From assembly GCA_036873135.1 (NCBI GenBank), contig JAPTYO010000004.1:39775105-39839104 (forward strand): a stretch of DNA of 64,000 nucleotides. Reading direction: 5' to 3'. The position numbers and the translations under genes were made by a program. A model generated the notes under the pieces. It was not told the DNA's origin. It did no database searches and saw only the letters and a list, made by a program, of their open reading frames with translations. Within the stretch, counting starts at the first letter, position 1. The number at the start of each line of letters is the position of its first letter. Shown in pieces: positions 30,469-42,028 of this stretch. Origin of the DNA: Clarkia xantiana subsp. parviflora. Its lineage: Eukaryota > Streptophyta > Magnoliopsida > Myrtales > Onagraceae.

Positions 30469-33400
30469 GGACCTGACTTATCAGCTCACCGTGACAGCAG
30501 CAAGGTGACATGATTTGATTGGAACAGAGGAAAGAGATTGACTCAGTTAATAAAATATGTCTGTTAGCAGACGTGGTGAAATTTTATGCCAACCTGGTAT
30601 GACTTTGTCTTTTAATATCTACTTCTTTTGGGCCAAATTAATTCACTATTCTAATTAGTACATTTGGGCTAGTTAATTTATCCATTCTAACCCATGAAGG
30701 GAATAAGCCCACAAAAGTATATATATATATATACAAAAATGCTATATATATAATATATAATAATAATAATAAATGTTTAAATGTGTCACTACTGTGCTAA
30801 TTCAATGATCGTGATTATTATTATATACTTAACGTAGCTCAAATTAATATTATCAAATAAAATAGCTTATATCGATCATTTATATTGGTACTAATTCTGA
30901 TTATGAGTAAATACGATGATAAAATTTAAACTTACATATAAGTTTTATGAGCCAATGAAACCGCGTCACGTAAATCATTTGTAAACAACTCATACATATT
31001 TTAACCACAATAAAATAAACATTCATTTATATTCGAATAGATACTCATTTATATCATATAACATATAAACTGTTTTTACTCCTTTATTTAAATAAATATC
31101 AGTTATATTACTTTATGATCAAATAAAATTTTGACCAGTAATCCAAAATTGATTATGTTATTTATATTCATTTTATATAACGACAAAAAATGACATTCAT
31201 TGATATTATTATATGTGTTCATTATTTATATTGGTTACTCATAATTTTCTATAACATTAAAAAAATTAAAATGTATTTTTATACTAATACTAATTATGAT
31301 AGCGAGAGAATAGGATACTAAAATTCAAGTCGACGCGTCAGTCGTATCGGTCAATGAGACTAAATCATCCATATTCCAAGATAATTAGAATTGCAATAAA
31401 ATAAAAGTTCATTCATATGTTAAAAATATAATAATTTATATCATATATCATATAACTTGTTTATATTACAACACCTAAATTAATTAGTGTGTTTTTGCAT
31501 AATTGAATTATATATATATGATAAGTTATTGATCTTTACTTTTATACAGATATTAGTATTTTCTTATAAGGAAACTAATTCCTAGGATCGGCTACTTTTC
31601 AAAATATATAATTTGCTTAGGGATTCAATATATTTTATCAGTACACTATTCAATAATTATCTTAGAGAGACTTATAGTAAACGACATATTCAAACTTTTT
31701 ATGAGGGAGACGTTTTAATAAAATATGTACAAAATAAACTCGAGTTTATTTTAGCCGAACCCGTACAATTATAGTAAAACTCAGTGTTATCAGAACCGGA
31801 CCGGGGCCTGAACCGGCAGGGCCACCGGTTCCCGGTTCGGCCGGTCGGACCCGGTCCGAACCGGGTCCGACCGGTTTTAGTAAAAAAAAATGCAAATTTG
31901 CATATCCTCTTTGTAAGTTAACCCTTCTGTAGGTTTTAGTCCGGATCGGGGCCTGCCTCTCTATAAGTTTACCCTAAAAAAATTTTAATTTTAAATTTTT
32001 TATTTATTTTTTAATTTTTTTAATGAAAAGAGTCCGAACCGGCGAACCGGTGAACCGCCCGGTTCGCCCAAAACCGGCCGGTTCGGTGAAAACCGGACTT
32101 CAGAACCGAGTTCGCTTACATCCTCCGGAAATAAGCAAACCGGACCGGTGAGGGGTCCGGTTCCGGTCCGACCGCCGGTCCGGTCCGGTTCTGATAACAC
32201 TGGTAAAACTAATCAGGAATACGCATGTAGCGAAATTTAATGTAAAATGATAAAAAGAACATAATATTATATGTCACCTGGAAGCTTTCACATGTATTCT
32301 CATATGAAACAACAAGAGAAAAAATACTATAGAAAACTTCAAAATAAAATGTCAAATTGTGTTAAAATTAGTGATTAACTCTCATGTAGCACGAAATTTG
32401 ATAAAAAAAAAAAATACATGATATTACATGTTATTAAGAAGCTTTTACGTCTACCTTCACATGAAATAATAAGTTCGTAAATTAGAGTAACGTAAAAAAG
32501 CTATATTTTTTAATTACAATACAAATATTTACTTATAAAAGAAATCTTATTATTTAACTTTATTAAGTTATATCAATATTTATGGTGAGTCTGGAATTGT
32601 TGATTATTCAACATGGTGGAGTTCTAGAAATTTACGATATAAGCTCTAGAATTTATTGTGGTTTGAATAAATACTTTTAAGTAAACTTTATACAGTGTAT
32701 TGATATTTATTTACGTAGTAGAATATGAACAGATTATATGTTAGATGATATAAATGAATATGTTCAACTTTCAACATATGAATGAATTTTTATTTTATTA
32801 CGATTCCATTGTTTTTTAATATGAATGATTTATGTGGTATAGTCTCATTGGGTTATACAAATTACATGTCGGCTTGAATTTTATTCTCTTATTATCTCTC
32901 AATCGTAATTAGTATTAGTATAGATACTTACTTAATTGTTTTAACGTTATTATAGAAGATTAGAAGTCGACCAATATAAATAATGAACTTATATATTGAT
33001 ATCAATCAATTTTTTTCGTTATATAAGATGAAGAGTGATCAATATAAATAACGAAATCAATTTTTTATTTACAGGTCAAAATTGTATTTTGATCGGAAAA
33101 ATATTATAATTGTTATTTATTTATGTAAATGAGTAAGAACATTTTATATGTTATATGCGATATAAATTAGTATATTTTAGAATATGATTGAATTTTTATT
33201 TTATTGTGGTTGTGATTAGAATATGAATAAGTTGTTTATAAATGACTTACGTGACGCGGTCTCGATTTATAAAACTTACATATCAATTTAAGTTTTATTC
33301 AGAATTAGTATTAGTATAAAAATGATCGATACGATTTATTATATTTGATGTTATTAATATGAGCTACGTTAATAATAATAATCATTAGTCATTAAATTAG

Positions 33401-33726
33401 CACTAGTCACACTTGTAAATATTTATTATTATTATAAATTATTATATATAGCAGTTTTGTATATTATATGGTTTGAAAAAAAAAACATTTCTGTGGGCTT
33501 ATTCCCTTCGTGGGTTAGATAGACTGGATATATTTTACTAGCCCATATAGGAATTAGGAGAGTGAATTAAATTGGTAAAAAAAAAGTAGATATTGCACCA
33601 GGTTGGCATAAGATTTCACCACGGCTGCTAACAGACATACTTTATTAACTGAGTCAATCTCTTTCCTCTGTTCAAGTCAAATCGTGTTACCTTGCTGCTG
33701 TCACAGTGAGCTGATAAGTCAAGTCC
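30469..33726. mobile_element. Non-autonomous MULE with kilobase inverted arms
   Basis: 3258 bp flanked by a perfect 9-bp duplication ATCTTTACC (30460-30468, 33727-33735), the size diagnostic of Mutator-like elements. The ends are inverted copies: GGACCTGACTTATCAGCTCA at the left, and at the right the complement GGACTTGACTTATCAGCTCA. Pairing is very clear over 30469-30740 versus 33480-33726 and continues with more mismatches to about 31560 and 32600, so each arm is about 1.1 kb. Each arm also holds two diverged direct subrepeats (compare 30960-31080 with 31340-31460). There is no transposase or other ORF. A MITE sits in the loop. The right end lies about 470 bp from the stop of the CRF-like gene. 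Confidence 0.85.
31782..32202. mobile_element. hAT-type MITE in the MULE loop
   Basis: 421 bp with ends CAGTGTTATCAGAACCGGAC, and nearly the same sequence as the complement of the right end. It has a perfect 8-bp TSD GTAAAACT (31774-31781, 32203-32210). GC-rich CCGGTTCGGCC-type wording in an AT-rich surround allows the whole element to fold on itself. There is no coding capacity; the 66-codon ORF at 32000-32200 is a by-product of the inverted repeat. Confidence 0.92.
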
Positions 33727-33735
33727 ATCTTTACC

Positions 33736-34194
33736 ATAGAATCTGCCCATTTATCATTACCCTTAAATCAAACAAATAATAATTAATCACATAAATCCTT
33801 CCATACTTTTATTTGACCTCAAAGCACTATAATCTCTTGTCTTGTCAACCAAGTTTCCAGATTCTCATTAAATACATCCATCATATAATTTAACAACAAC
33901 AATATCTCAACAAACATACATACACACATTAACATAAGTACACTTTTCAAATATATATATATATGACAAAATTGTGAAAGTTGGAAAAACCCAAGACTTC
34001 TATTTCCTCCCTCACCTCACCTCACCTCACACTGTATTATGATCTAATTAATTAATTATATATATTTAATTACACATTTATATATATATATATATTATAT
34101 CACACACCTCCAAATTATACATATCTAGTAAGATTTAATTTAGTTTATAATATATATATATATACCCACAAAACTTGTATACTATTATATACTA
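33736..34194. other. Downstream region of the CRF-like gene
   Basis: AT-rich DNA with TA repeats (33950-33964, 34079-34098, 34150-34163), presumably the 3' UTR and terminator zone of the minus-strand gene that stops at 34195. No specific polyadenylation signal is chosen. Confidence 0.4.
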
Positions 34195-35082
34195 CTATAG
34201 ACATCCAAAATTCAGTACTTCATCAACCCAAGCAAGCTCCTCACCCAAGCTCAGTTCAATATTAGGAAGATTCAGTACCTCACTATCCATGAATCCACCA
34301 CACTTTGCAAGAAGCTCACCACCACCATCATCATCATCATCAATGCAGTGCTGTCCTAATTCAAAAGAATCCACAAACCCATCTCCGAGCATCAAGCTGT
34401 CTTCACACATCGGCAGCAATGGTGGAACCACCAGATCAAACAATGGCTCCTCTTCTTCCTTGGTCTCCTCCTCCGGGTGCTTCTTCCCTGCAGTGAAAGG
34501 AGTAGAAACAGATGTATCCAACACCGATGAAGGTGATTTGAGAGAAAACGAAGCAGTGGTGATGGTGGTGCCTTCTGATGAACTGCTGCTGCAATTCTTC
34601 TTCTCCTTGTGTCTAACTTCTTCTTTCTCGAACTCAAGCTTCTTCTTCTGATAAGCAAGAGCTGCCTCTTCAGCAGTTGAATAAGTCCCAAGCCAAATCC
34701 GAATCCCTCTGATGGGGTCTCTGATTTCTGCTGCATATTTTCCCCAGGGTCTCCTCCTTACTCCTTTAAATCCACAAGAGGAGGGTTGGATCATCATCCT
34801 CTTAAAGGACTCCTTGGGGTTTGGTTGTAGTGAAGGGATTATGATCTCTCTAACCATTTGTGTTTGGTACTTCCTTTTCCAGCAACACTCATCTTCTACT
34901 TCTTCTTCTTCATCGTCACTGGAGGAATCGGTGGCATCAGGATCTCTGTACGTTATTCGGATTCTTCTCACCGCTCTAGGATTCTCATCTTTGTGGTTGC
35001 TCAGTTTCTTCTTCTTCTTCTTCATCAATCTATCACTCTCCATGCTTGATGATTTCACACACTCCTTGTCTAAGCTAGGCAT
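34195..35082 (-). CDS. AP2/ERF transcription factor, cytokinin response factor-like, 295 aa
   Basis: A nuclear DNA-binding regulator of ERF group VI (CRF type), a family linked to cytokinin and stress responses. Visible parts: a Lys-rich stretch 21-26 (possible nuclear signal); the CRF motif at 39-58 ([19 protein letters not shown] pattern) followed by an acidic run; one AP2 domain at about 104-152 with [22 protein letters not shown] and TAEEAALAY; then KKKLEFE as in CRFs; the SPSSVLD motif at 183-189, the CRF-type putative MAPK site; and a serine-rich, acidic C-terminus. The coding region is a single exon, usual for this family. The ATG at 35080-35082 gives the expected length and places the CRF motif normally. 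It is the only intact non-transposon gene in the window. Confidence 0.93.
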   Translation of the reverse strand: MPSLDKECVKSSSMESDRLMKKKKKKLSNHKDENPRAVRRIRITYRDPDATDSSSDDEEEEVEDECCWKRKYQTQMVREIIIPSLQPNPKESFKRMMIQPSSCGFKGVRRRPWGKYAAEIRDPIRGIRIWLGTYSTAEEAALAYQKKKLEFEKEEVRHKEKKNCSSSSSEGTTITTASFSLKSPSSVLDTSVSTPFTAGKKHPEEETKEEEEPLFDLVVPPLLPMCEDSLMLGDGFVDSFELGQHCIDDDDDGGGELLAKCGGFMDSEVLNLPNIELSLGEELAWVDEVLNFGCL

Positions 35083-36459
35083 GCTTCTTTCTCCTCTACA
35101 GATAGATCTCTTAGTATAATAAACTGTACCGATTGAAACAGATTCGTCAGAGTATCAAGGACCAAACCCTCCCAAAATCAAGATCGAAGACCAAATCTGT
35201 CCCCTGTTATCAAAGGTAGTCCTGTAAAGAGATACACAGAAGCAGAGATTTTTTTTTAATTTTTTTTAAAAGCCCTGATATATCCACCATGGGCAAGTCA
35301 GCAAAAACCCTAGACCGAGATTCAATCGTGATTTCCGAACAGACAGGCATGAAAACGCTGAATTTCAACTAATTCTGAGGGAGATTAACATGAAGTCGGG
35401 GGTTAACGTACCGGATTGGTCTTGATCGCATGGAGAAGAGTGAGGTGCTCTGTTTCCAAGTCCTGCTGTGAGCAGAGCAGAGTGGCATGCAAGTGATGAG
35501 GACGATGAGGCAGAGCTTCTTGGGAGCTCCAATAAGCAGATCAAACCCAGACGACATAAATATATCACCTGCTGGATCGATTTCAGTTACTGAAGAAAGA
35601 GTTTGAAGATGAAACGCCAGAAACTGAATAGGCAAAATTTCATCGGTTCTTACGGAGAAGATTGATGGAATCAAGAGAAATCACAAACCACGAATCGATT
35701 GAAGAATTGGGAAGATTAATTACCAAAAAGAAGTGTGAAGCTATTTGTCCTTCTTCTCCTACAACAGAGTCTCTCTCTGTTTTCTCTAGTAGTCTACTAC
35801 TAGAGACTAACTCTCCATTATTCTTCCACTTGTTCTGCTGTGCTGCCTTATATCTGTTTTACTTTGGATTTAAAAAAGGGTTTTTAATGAGAGAGAGGAA
35901 AAGAAAGGGGGGCTGAATTTTGGAGGGGGACATTTTAAGCCGCCTCGCCTCGCCTCCTGCCCTGCACTGCACAGCATGCACCCAATGTGCGCCCCATCTG
36001 TCCCAAATGAATGATCCGTATTTTATCTTGGGTCGGGTCTACAATACCGACCTTTTGACTCTTATTGACTTTTCTTTAATTATTATTATTATTATCTACT
36101 ATATCTACTATATTATAATATTAATTCGGCATCGGAAGCCATCTGGCTGACACGTGAACAATTTGTCATGTCACCGTTTCCTAATTTAATCGGAATTTAT
36201 TTGGGGTTCTCAAAATTTAGATACATAATTATTGATTGATTTAAAATTAAGAAGTATTTTTATCTCCTATTTTGGTCTCTACGCAATTTAAAAAAACAAA
36301 TTAATTAAAAATTTCCTTTAAAATAATAAATCTATAGGCTCCGGAAGACCATAGGCAGCCACGTAAGATATATATATATATAGATAATAATAATAAATAA
36401 TAAAAAAATTATTATCTAATATATAAAACCATTGTTTGTTCCATCATTAGCATATATAG
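35083..36459 (-). promoter_or_regulatory. Upstream region of the CRF-like gene (probable 5' UTR, possible intron, promoter)
   Basis: A TATAAGG-type box on the minus strand (complement of about 35846-35852) could place transcription start near 35815-35825, just before a CT-rich leader (35750-35830). A good donor (CCG|GTACGTTAAC, near 35413) and acceptors closer to the ATG (GTACAG near 35130, CTGTAG near 35098) suggest a 5' UTR intron of about 280-320 bp. This is inference; no transcript evidence is available. Beyond 35900 I see only AT-rich DNA. Confidence 0.4.
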
Positions 36460-36878
36460 TGTTGGGATCAAAATGACGTGGCATTGGAACTTCGAGTAGT
36501 GGACTTTTAAATCTCGCCGGTAGCTAGCTCACTCAGGTATCTTTCTTGGTCGCGTGGACACTTAGTTTCCTTTGGTGGCTTTGTGCTAGGCGAGGACCTG
36601 AAAAGAGGTGGGGATGGCCCCTGATTCCACTTCGAAACTTAAGTCAGTAATGGATATCGAGAGAATAATATAGAGTAATTGATAGATCTTAGAACTTAAA
36701 TAATGAAAGTGAGCCCCTATTTATAGGGAAAATGTTACCGACTTCGTGGGACGGTTACCCTCTGGGGAGGGTTTTGTCCAGAGTCGGCTTAAGTAGGTGA
36801 CAAGCAGGTCCTAGCTCATCCTTCCTTAGTCAAGAAGGTTTCTTCCTTCAACAGTGGAAGCAGGTCGCCACCTGTACC
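36460..36878 (-). repeat. P: partial LTR of the O family
   Basis: Starts TGTTGGGATCA and runs parallel to the O LTR (27662-28120): GGCGAGGACCTGAAAA, GATTCCACT.CGAA.CTTAAG, GCCCCTATTTATAGGG and GCAGGTCGCCACCTG, with many substitutions. There is no PBS on its left, so it is a 3' LTR or solo LTR in minus orientation. It is interrupted at 36878 by E5; the rest must lie beyond the right edge of the window. Confidence 0.75.
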
Positions 36879-37548
36879 TGTTGGATATCTGTCCAATTCG
36901 GGTTCGTATTTACGTTTCGGACCTCGCAAACACGCCAGAACCACAAACGGATCTTACCGCAGTCACCCCGGGTCAAAATAGTCCGGATGCGCGCCGCACC
37001 CGGACCGGAGACTTCCGGATTGCCAAGGCAATCCGGACCATGTCGGATGTCGACATGGTCCGGACAGACGACTGGTACTGCGCGCTTACCCCTAGCACTG
37101 CGCGTTTACCCTTATTTTTACTAAGTATGAGAAGTCAGTGCGCACATAGCCAACCTTGATGTCGGTAAGCGTTTTCCTGTAAACCGACATTGAACCGCAT
37201 AAAACCGGATACGGTTCTCAGGATTCCTATAAATAGGGACCTAGACCTCCCATTTGACAACTTAACTCGAAACTCTCTAGAATTGGCTATTTGCGCTCTG
37301 ACCTCTCTCTACACATTTTCTCTCTCTAAGATCCTGACTTTAGCATCGGAGAGGGCTCAACCAGCGCCACCCCCCCCCCCTCTCCATGCTGGTTATCGCC
37401 CATTCTGCAGGACCTGGCGTATAGAAGGTCGAGGTAGAAGGCAAAGTTAGTTCGGGGATCGAGGTAGAAGCCAAAGTCAGTTCGGGGATCGAGGTTCGAG
37501 ATCTGCGAGGAGCAACCCGAGGTACCCCAAGTGGAATCGACCTCAACA
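36879..37548 (+). repeat. E5 5' LTR
   Basis: 670 bp, TGTTGGATATC... to ...GACCTCAACA. TATAAA at 37228-37233 is a good promoter box, followed by a CT-rich TCTCTCTAAG stretch. Two copies of a GTTCGGGGATCGAGGTAGAAG-like 37-bp unit lie at 37448-37500. A 12-base C run is at 37370-37381. Confidence 0.85.
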
Positions 37549-37599
37549 CTTGGCGCCGTCAGCGTGATTCGAGCAAGAAGCCGTTCCATACCGCAAGCT

Positions 37600-39477
37600 A
37601 TGACAGGCAGACGTACGAAGAAGGCGGGTGCGAGCAAGCCGAAGCCGACGAGAAGCCAACAAGGACCTTCTCACATTCCAGATGCAGAGTCTACCGCCTC
37701 CTCCATGCCAACCGCAAATGCGCTTTCTGCGCAGCATGGTCCCGACGTCCAGAACAAGGTACCAGTGCACGAGTTCGAGCAAAGGACGGAGAGGAATGAA
37801 GAGTTCCCACATGGGATGCCAGCTTACGGAGTGCAGCAGCAAGCAAGAGGCGCAGGCAACCTGCCACCAGTTACACCTGCCATGATGGCCGCACTGGAAG
37901 AGCTCCTCACATTCAGGGAGACTCTAAAGAACCAGGGATACATGGCTCCCCCACCACCACCTCCGCCAACTAGCGAGCATGCTGCACCTACGAGGGAGAT
38001 GTCGCAGGATGTCAACCATCAAGAGCCGCAGCATCCAGAAGGCGAAGGATATTCTGAAGGTACCAACAAGTACCGGCAGGCAAGGCAGGAAGCAACACAT
38101 TCACACACTCCAAGTGTTGGTGTGAACCCGCAACAGCAAGGAGTAAGATGAAAGCAACCCCCTGTGAACAACTCACAACGGCCACAAAAGGAAGGTAACT
38201 TCAAGTCTGCAAGCCATGCCGATATGAACAAGGAAGGAAATTTCAAGGAACCAAGTCGTGCTCATACATACAATGGAGGGTGGAGGAAGCCCGCATGCAA
38301 CAATGACATCCCAGTTACGGGACATACGCCTAAGGCCTTGGAAGAGATGATCGAGAAGAAGATGAAGCAGTAAAAAATGAAGGGAATGCATGCCCTTGAA
38401 GAGAACGCGTCGCATCCGTTCTCCGACGATCTAGTGTACAGCCGCGTCCCAGACGCTCTCTACCGAATTGGAGGAGAGAAGTACAAAGGAAAAGGAGATC
38501 TTATCGAACATGTTCAACAACATGAAGCCTCCTTGCTGGGACGAACTGACAATCCGCATCATGTCGCCATGACATTCCCTAACACCCTTGTGGGAACGGC
38601 CGCACATTGGTTCTTTTCACTACCATGCGGAAGTGTTACATCGTGGGCATACCTGAAGGCGAACTTTATTCAAAGATACATGGGAGAGCGCACACTTCTA
38701 AAGGGACCAAATGCATTGAACGAGGTGGTACAACAAAATGATGAGTCGTTAGCGGATTACTACATCTGTTTCAACAAAAATGTCGCAGACATTCAGGGCA
38801 ACCTCATTGAAGGAGAGATTGTGCGTGCTTTCATTGGGAACTTAGGCCGAAGAGGGTTTTCCCTAGCGGAGAAGATGTCGAGGCGCCTCGCGGAGACACT
38901 TGAAGAGTTGGCAGCAAGAGTCAAAGAGTTCGTGGATCTAGAAAGATTCAGGGACCAGCATAAAGCGAAACTCAGCGCAGCCCGTGCTAAAGAGAAGCAG
39001 GCGAGACCTCAACACGGTTCGCAACAACCAAGGCAATTCTTGCCGCAAAAAAGGCCGTTCCAGCCGGAATTCCAAAGACCGAAGAAAGTGAACTTGGCAG
39101 ACTGCGTTCCCTTGAATACACCACTCTCCGTGATCCTGAAAAAGATGAAGGAAGACAACATGTGGAGGGAGCCGGCAAACTCTAGAAAAGGTCCACTTGG
39201 AAAAGAAAAAGACAAATGGTGCGAAAACCATGAAGTCTATGGCCGCGAAACGGACAGTTGTGTCAGCCTAAGATTCCGTGTAAATAACTTCATCCTCAAA
39301 GGAGAACTCAAGCAATACGTAGATCAAGGCGACAAGCGCAAAAAGAAGAACCATGCTGAGCCATCCAAAAAGATGAACAAGGGAATGGAGAAAATGGAAG
39401 TCAATCCGCCACCTCCGAAGCGTGGCGTCATCAATGTGATTCATGGGGGGGCCAACTGCAGGAGGAAGCATTTCTAA
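37600..39477 (+). pseudogene. E5 gag, two in-frame stops
   Basis: ATG at 37600-37602 (MTGRRTKK...), about 50 bp after the PBS. One frame runs to 39477 with nonsense codons at 38149-38151 (TGA) and 38371-38373 (TAA). The N-terminal part is Pro/Gln-rich. The Retrotrans_gag core follows from about 38410: HPFSDDLVYSRVPDALYR, GKGDLIEHVQQHEASLLGR, VGTAAHWFFSLPCG.VTSW and LNEVVQQNDESLADYYICF. A CENHEVYGRETDSC-type zinc-like motif and the INVIHGG linker close it. A frameshift in a seven-G run near 39446 separates it from the protease frame. Confidence 0.8.
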
Positions 39478-40039
39478 TGCTCGTGATGTCTATGCTGCAC
39501 AATTACAAGTTTTGCCCAAGTATGGGAAAAGACGCCAACCAGAGAAGGAAGACGTGATCATCCAGTTCTCAAACGCTGACAAGAAGCACATAGTCTCCGC
39601 CCACGATGATGCTCTTGTCATTACGATGGATGTCAACGGATACGACGTGCCGCGGACTTACTACATGTAGAAGTTCTCAAGAAATTGGGAAAAATGGAAG
39701 CCGATCTTTCGCCAAGTACATTCCCGCTAGTCAGCTTCGCAGGAGCTGCAACTTACCTGTTGGGTATGATCACACTTCCAGTCATCCTGGGAGAAGGTTG
39801 GAAGGCGCTTCATATCAATGTCACATTTGTAGTGGTGAGCACCCTAGGAGCATACAACGGCATCCTAGGAAGAACGACAATCAACCCGCATGACATCGTG
39901 CCGTCCACTGCTCACCAAAAGATGAAGTTCCTAACTCCTCATGGGATTGGCGAGGTGCTAGGCGACCAAACAGCCGCACGGAAGTGCTACGTCAACGCTC
40001 TAAGGAAGATGAAGCAAGTGTCCATTTCCATGATAGAAG
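39443..40039 (+). pseudogene. E5 aspartic protease lacking its active site
   Basis: In frame with INVIHGG the sequence gives AGGSISNARDVYAAQ, then DDALVITMDVNGYDVPRTY, then, in another frame, LHVEVLKKLGKMEADLSPS and AYNGILGRTTINP. The segment that should hold LIDGGSS.DIL is absent: about 12 codons are missing near 39660, with loss of frame. The protease cannot work. The reading frame then continues into element E6 at 40040 and beyond it at 42029. Confidence 0.8.
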
Positions 40040-40386
40040 TGATACGTGCCCGAATATTGAGAGCACGAAGAACACAAGAATGTATGGAAATATGAAAGCT
40101 AACTTCCAAATCAACCCTAATCTCTTTAGGAGACTAAGATTAATTGTTGGAAGCTTGTTATTTCATTAATAAGAATACCCTATATATAGGGATTACAATA
40201 AACTTAAAGATAGATATTCTAAATATTATGAGATAACTAAATATTAAAAAGATGTTATTTAACTAATAATATTATCCCTAATCAATTATAGATATAGTTG
40301 TATTAATAATATTATCACTAATCAGATATATATATATAGTTGTGTCCTAGCCACTATTATTGGCAGTAATAGTATTGGCCGTAACA
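40040..40386 (-). repeat. E6 3' LTR
   Basis: 347 bp. It differs from the 5' LTR (330 bp) by a small insertion near its right end, an extended TA run (40325-40338) and several substitutions. CCCTATATATAGGG (40180-40193) gives a TATA-type promoter box on either strand. Confidence 0.92.
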
Positions 40387-41600
40387 TTACTCCCCTCCTC
40401 GATTACGAGTTTGCCCTCAAGCTCGTGTGTTGGGTATGCTTTAAGAAATTTGCTTCTATCACTCCACGTAGGCCTAAACTCAACTTTTTCTATCCATTTG
40501 TCGTGCTTGTAATTTTTTTTATGAGCGATGAAAAAGTTGTAATATAAGAAGCATGTCCCACTGGTAGTTTCCGCATAAAGAGCTACATTTACTCCATTAT
40601 TATTATATCCAAGTAGTTCCCCAAGCCCAAATGCAGCATTCTGGGCTTCTTTGGCGCCATTCTCCTCAAATTTGATGAAGTCATCATCTCCAAATATTAG
40701 ATCTTCCCCTATTGGAACTAATTGTTTGAATCCATTGAATCGGTTCTTTTCACCTTTTGAATTCGCTAAAAGTCCTCTAGCATTCTTTATGTGCGACACC
40801 AAATCTCCCCGGCAATTAGAATCAAGTTTCTTTACTGTTCCCGGAGGTCTTCCTCGGTTTCCAAATTTTCCTGCCCCACCGTCTGCAGCCACCACGAGTA
40901 TCTTTCTGCTGATGTCCATCCGAGCCGGCCACTGGTCTGTCGAATCCCTCTCGGTGATGACTTGTATGCTCTGTTTTACACGTTCCTTTGAGATTTCTCT
41001 AACTTTCAGAATTAAACCCTCTTCTTCGTACCTCCTGGTTTGATTCTCCTGGGGTTGTGCTATCTGAGGTGGGAGCCGACCTTGCGGTTCAGCAGCCAAA
41101 TACTGCACCTGAGGGAGCTGGGTGGTGGCTGATGGGTTCGGTATCGGACTAGGCTGCCGATACACGATCTGTTGCTGTGGTATGTTCTGTGGTGGCGCAG
41201 GACCTGATTGATGAGGCAAAACCAAAGTTAACTGATTGTTGGATGAATCAGGTGCATTATCGAGCTTTTTGGATTCAGATGCTGGTGCTGAAGAGTTATC
41301 CTTGCACACCTCCATCTTCTTCAAACACTCTTTTAGTAAAGCCGTTAATTCCCTTAGTGTCAATATGGACAAGTTCGTCATAGGATCGTCGAAGACAACA
41401 TCTTGCTCTGATGACACCAGGGACAGCCCTTCTGCCAAGATCGGTCGGGTTTCGTCCTCGGCAGGTTGCGTTGGCTTCTCGACCACCTCATCAACGATCT
41501 CTTCGACCGCGACCTCAACAGTTTCCGATGATGTCGGTAGCTCTCCCAGTATCATCTTCTCTATCCTATCCAGAGACAGGTCTTGTTCTTTGAAGAACAT
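40347..41600 (-). CDS. E6 ORF, 417 aa, function unknown
   Basis: A long open frame filling the element. An in-frame ATG at 41670-41672 (MDPTLETTMK...) 24 codons upstream is separated from it by a single TAG, so the ancestral protein may have been about 441 aa. From Met at 41600: acidic/helical N-terminus 1-100; Pro/Gln-rich linker 125-185; a charged segment 187-230; a GRPPG AT-hook-like site near 250; an unrecognised globular-looking part 255-375; and an end ([10 protein letters not shown]...GSNVT, 389-407) that resembles the C-terminal tail of some Ty3/gypsy polyproteins (LE.K....GNVT). The stop lies inside the 3' LTR. Best guess: a gag-derived N-terminus and pol tail joined around captured or unknown sequence. 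No zinc knuckle, protease or RT is visible. Confidence 0.65.
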   Translation of the reverse strand: MFFKEQDLSLDRIEKMILGELPTSSETVEVAVEEIVDEVVEKPTQPAEDETRPILAEGLSLVSSEQDVVFDDPMTNLSILTLRELTALLKECLKKMEVCKDNSSAPASESKKLDNAPDSSNNQLTLVLPHQSGPAPPQNIPQQQIVYRQPSPIPNPSATTQLPQVQYLAAEPQGRLPPQIAQPQENQTRRYEEEGLILKVREISKERVKQSIQVITERDSTDQWPARMDISRKILVVAADGGAGKFGNRGRPPGTVKKLDSNCRGDLVSHIKNARGLLANSKGEKNRFNGFKQLVPIGEDLIFGDDDFIKFEENGAKEAQNAAFGLGELLGYNNNGVNVALYAETTSGTCFLYYNFFIAHKKNYKHDKWIEKVEFRPTWSDRSKFLKAYPTHELEGKLVIEEGSNVTANTITANNSG

Positions 41601-41698
41601 CTATTGTTTCTTGAAGAATTCTGCTTGTTTCTTGAAGAACTCTTTCATAGTTGTCTCCAATGTTGGGTCCATCGAATCGTCGGCTCTGATACCAAATA

Positions 41699-42028
41699 TG
41701 ATACGTGCCCGAATATTGAGTGCACGAAGAACACAAGAATGTATGGAAATATGAAAGCTAACTTCCTAATCAACCCTAATCTCTTTAGCAGACTAAGATT
41801 AATTGTTGGAAGCTTGTTATTTCATTAATAAGAATACCCTATATATAGGGATTACAATAAACTTAAATATAGATATTCTAAATATTATGAGATAACTAAA
41901 TATTATAAAGATGTTATTTAACTAATAATATTATCCCTAATCAATTATAGATATAGTTGTATTAATAATATTATCACTAATCAGATATAGATATAGTTGT
42001 ATCCTTGCCACTATTATTGGCTGTAACA
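41699..42028 (-). repeat. E6 5' LTR
   Basis: 330 bp, TGATACGTGCCCG... to ...GGCTGTAACA on the plus strand. The leader with PBS lies to its left (41673-41698). Confidence 0.92.

Larger units (their letters stand above)
40040..42028 (-). mobile_element. E6: 2-kb LTR element with one unfamiliar ORF
   Basis: 1989 bp, LTRs 40040-40386 and 41699-42028, perfect TSD AGAAG (40035-40039, 42029-42033). On the minus strand the PBS is TGGTATCAGAGCC (complement of 41681-41693, initiator tRNA-Met type), three bases plus a short gap from the 5' LTR. The polypurine tract GAGGAGGGGAGTAA abuts the 3' LTR. The LTR ends are TGTTAC...GTATCA. It has room for only one protein and no pol domains, which recalls the small gag-only elements (TR-GAG type). 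It is inserted in the coding frame of E5. Confidence 0.92.

Noticed and set aside
36455..36878. P as a gene promoter for a downstream gene
   Set aside because: It aligns with the O LTR, has its start at TGTTGGG and is cut by E5; there is no gene downstream.
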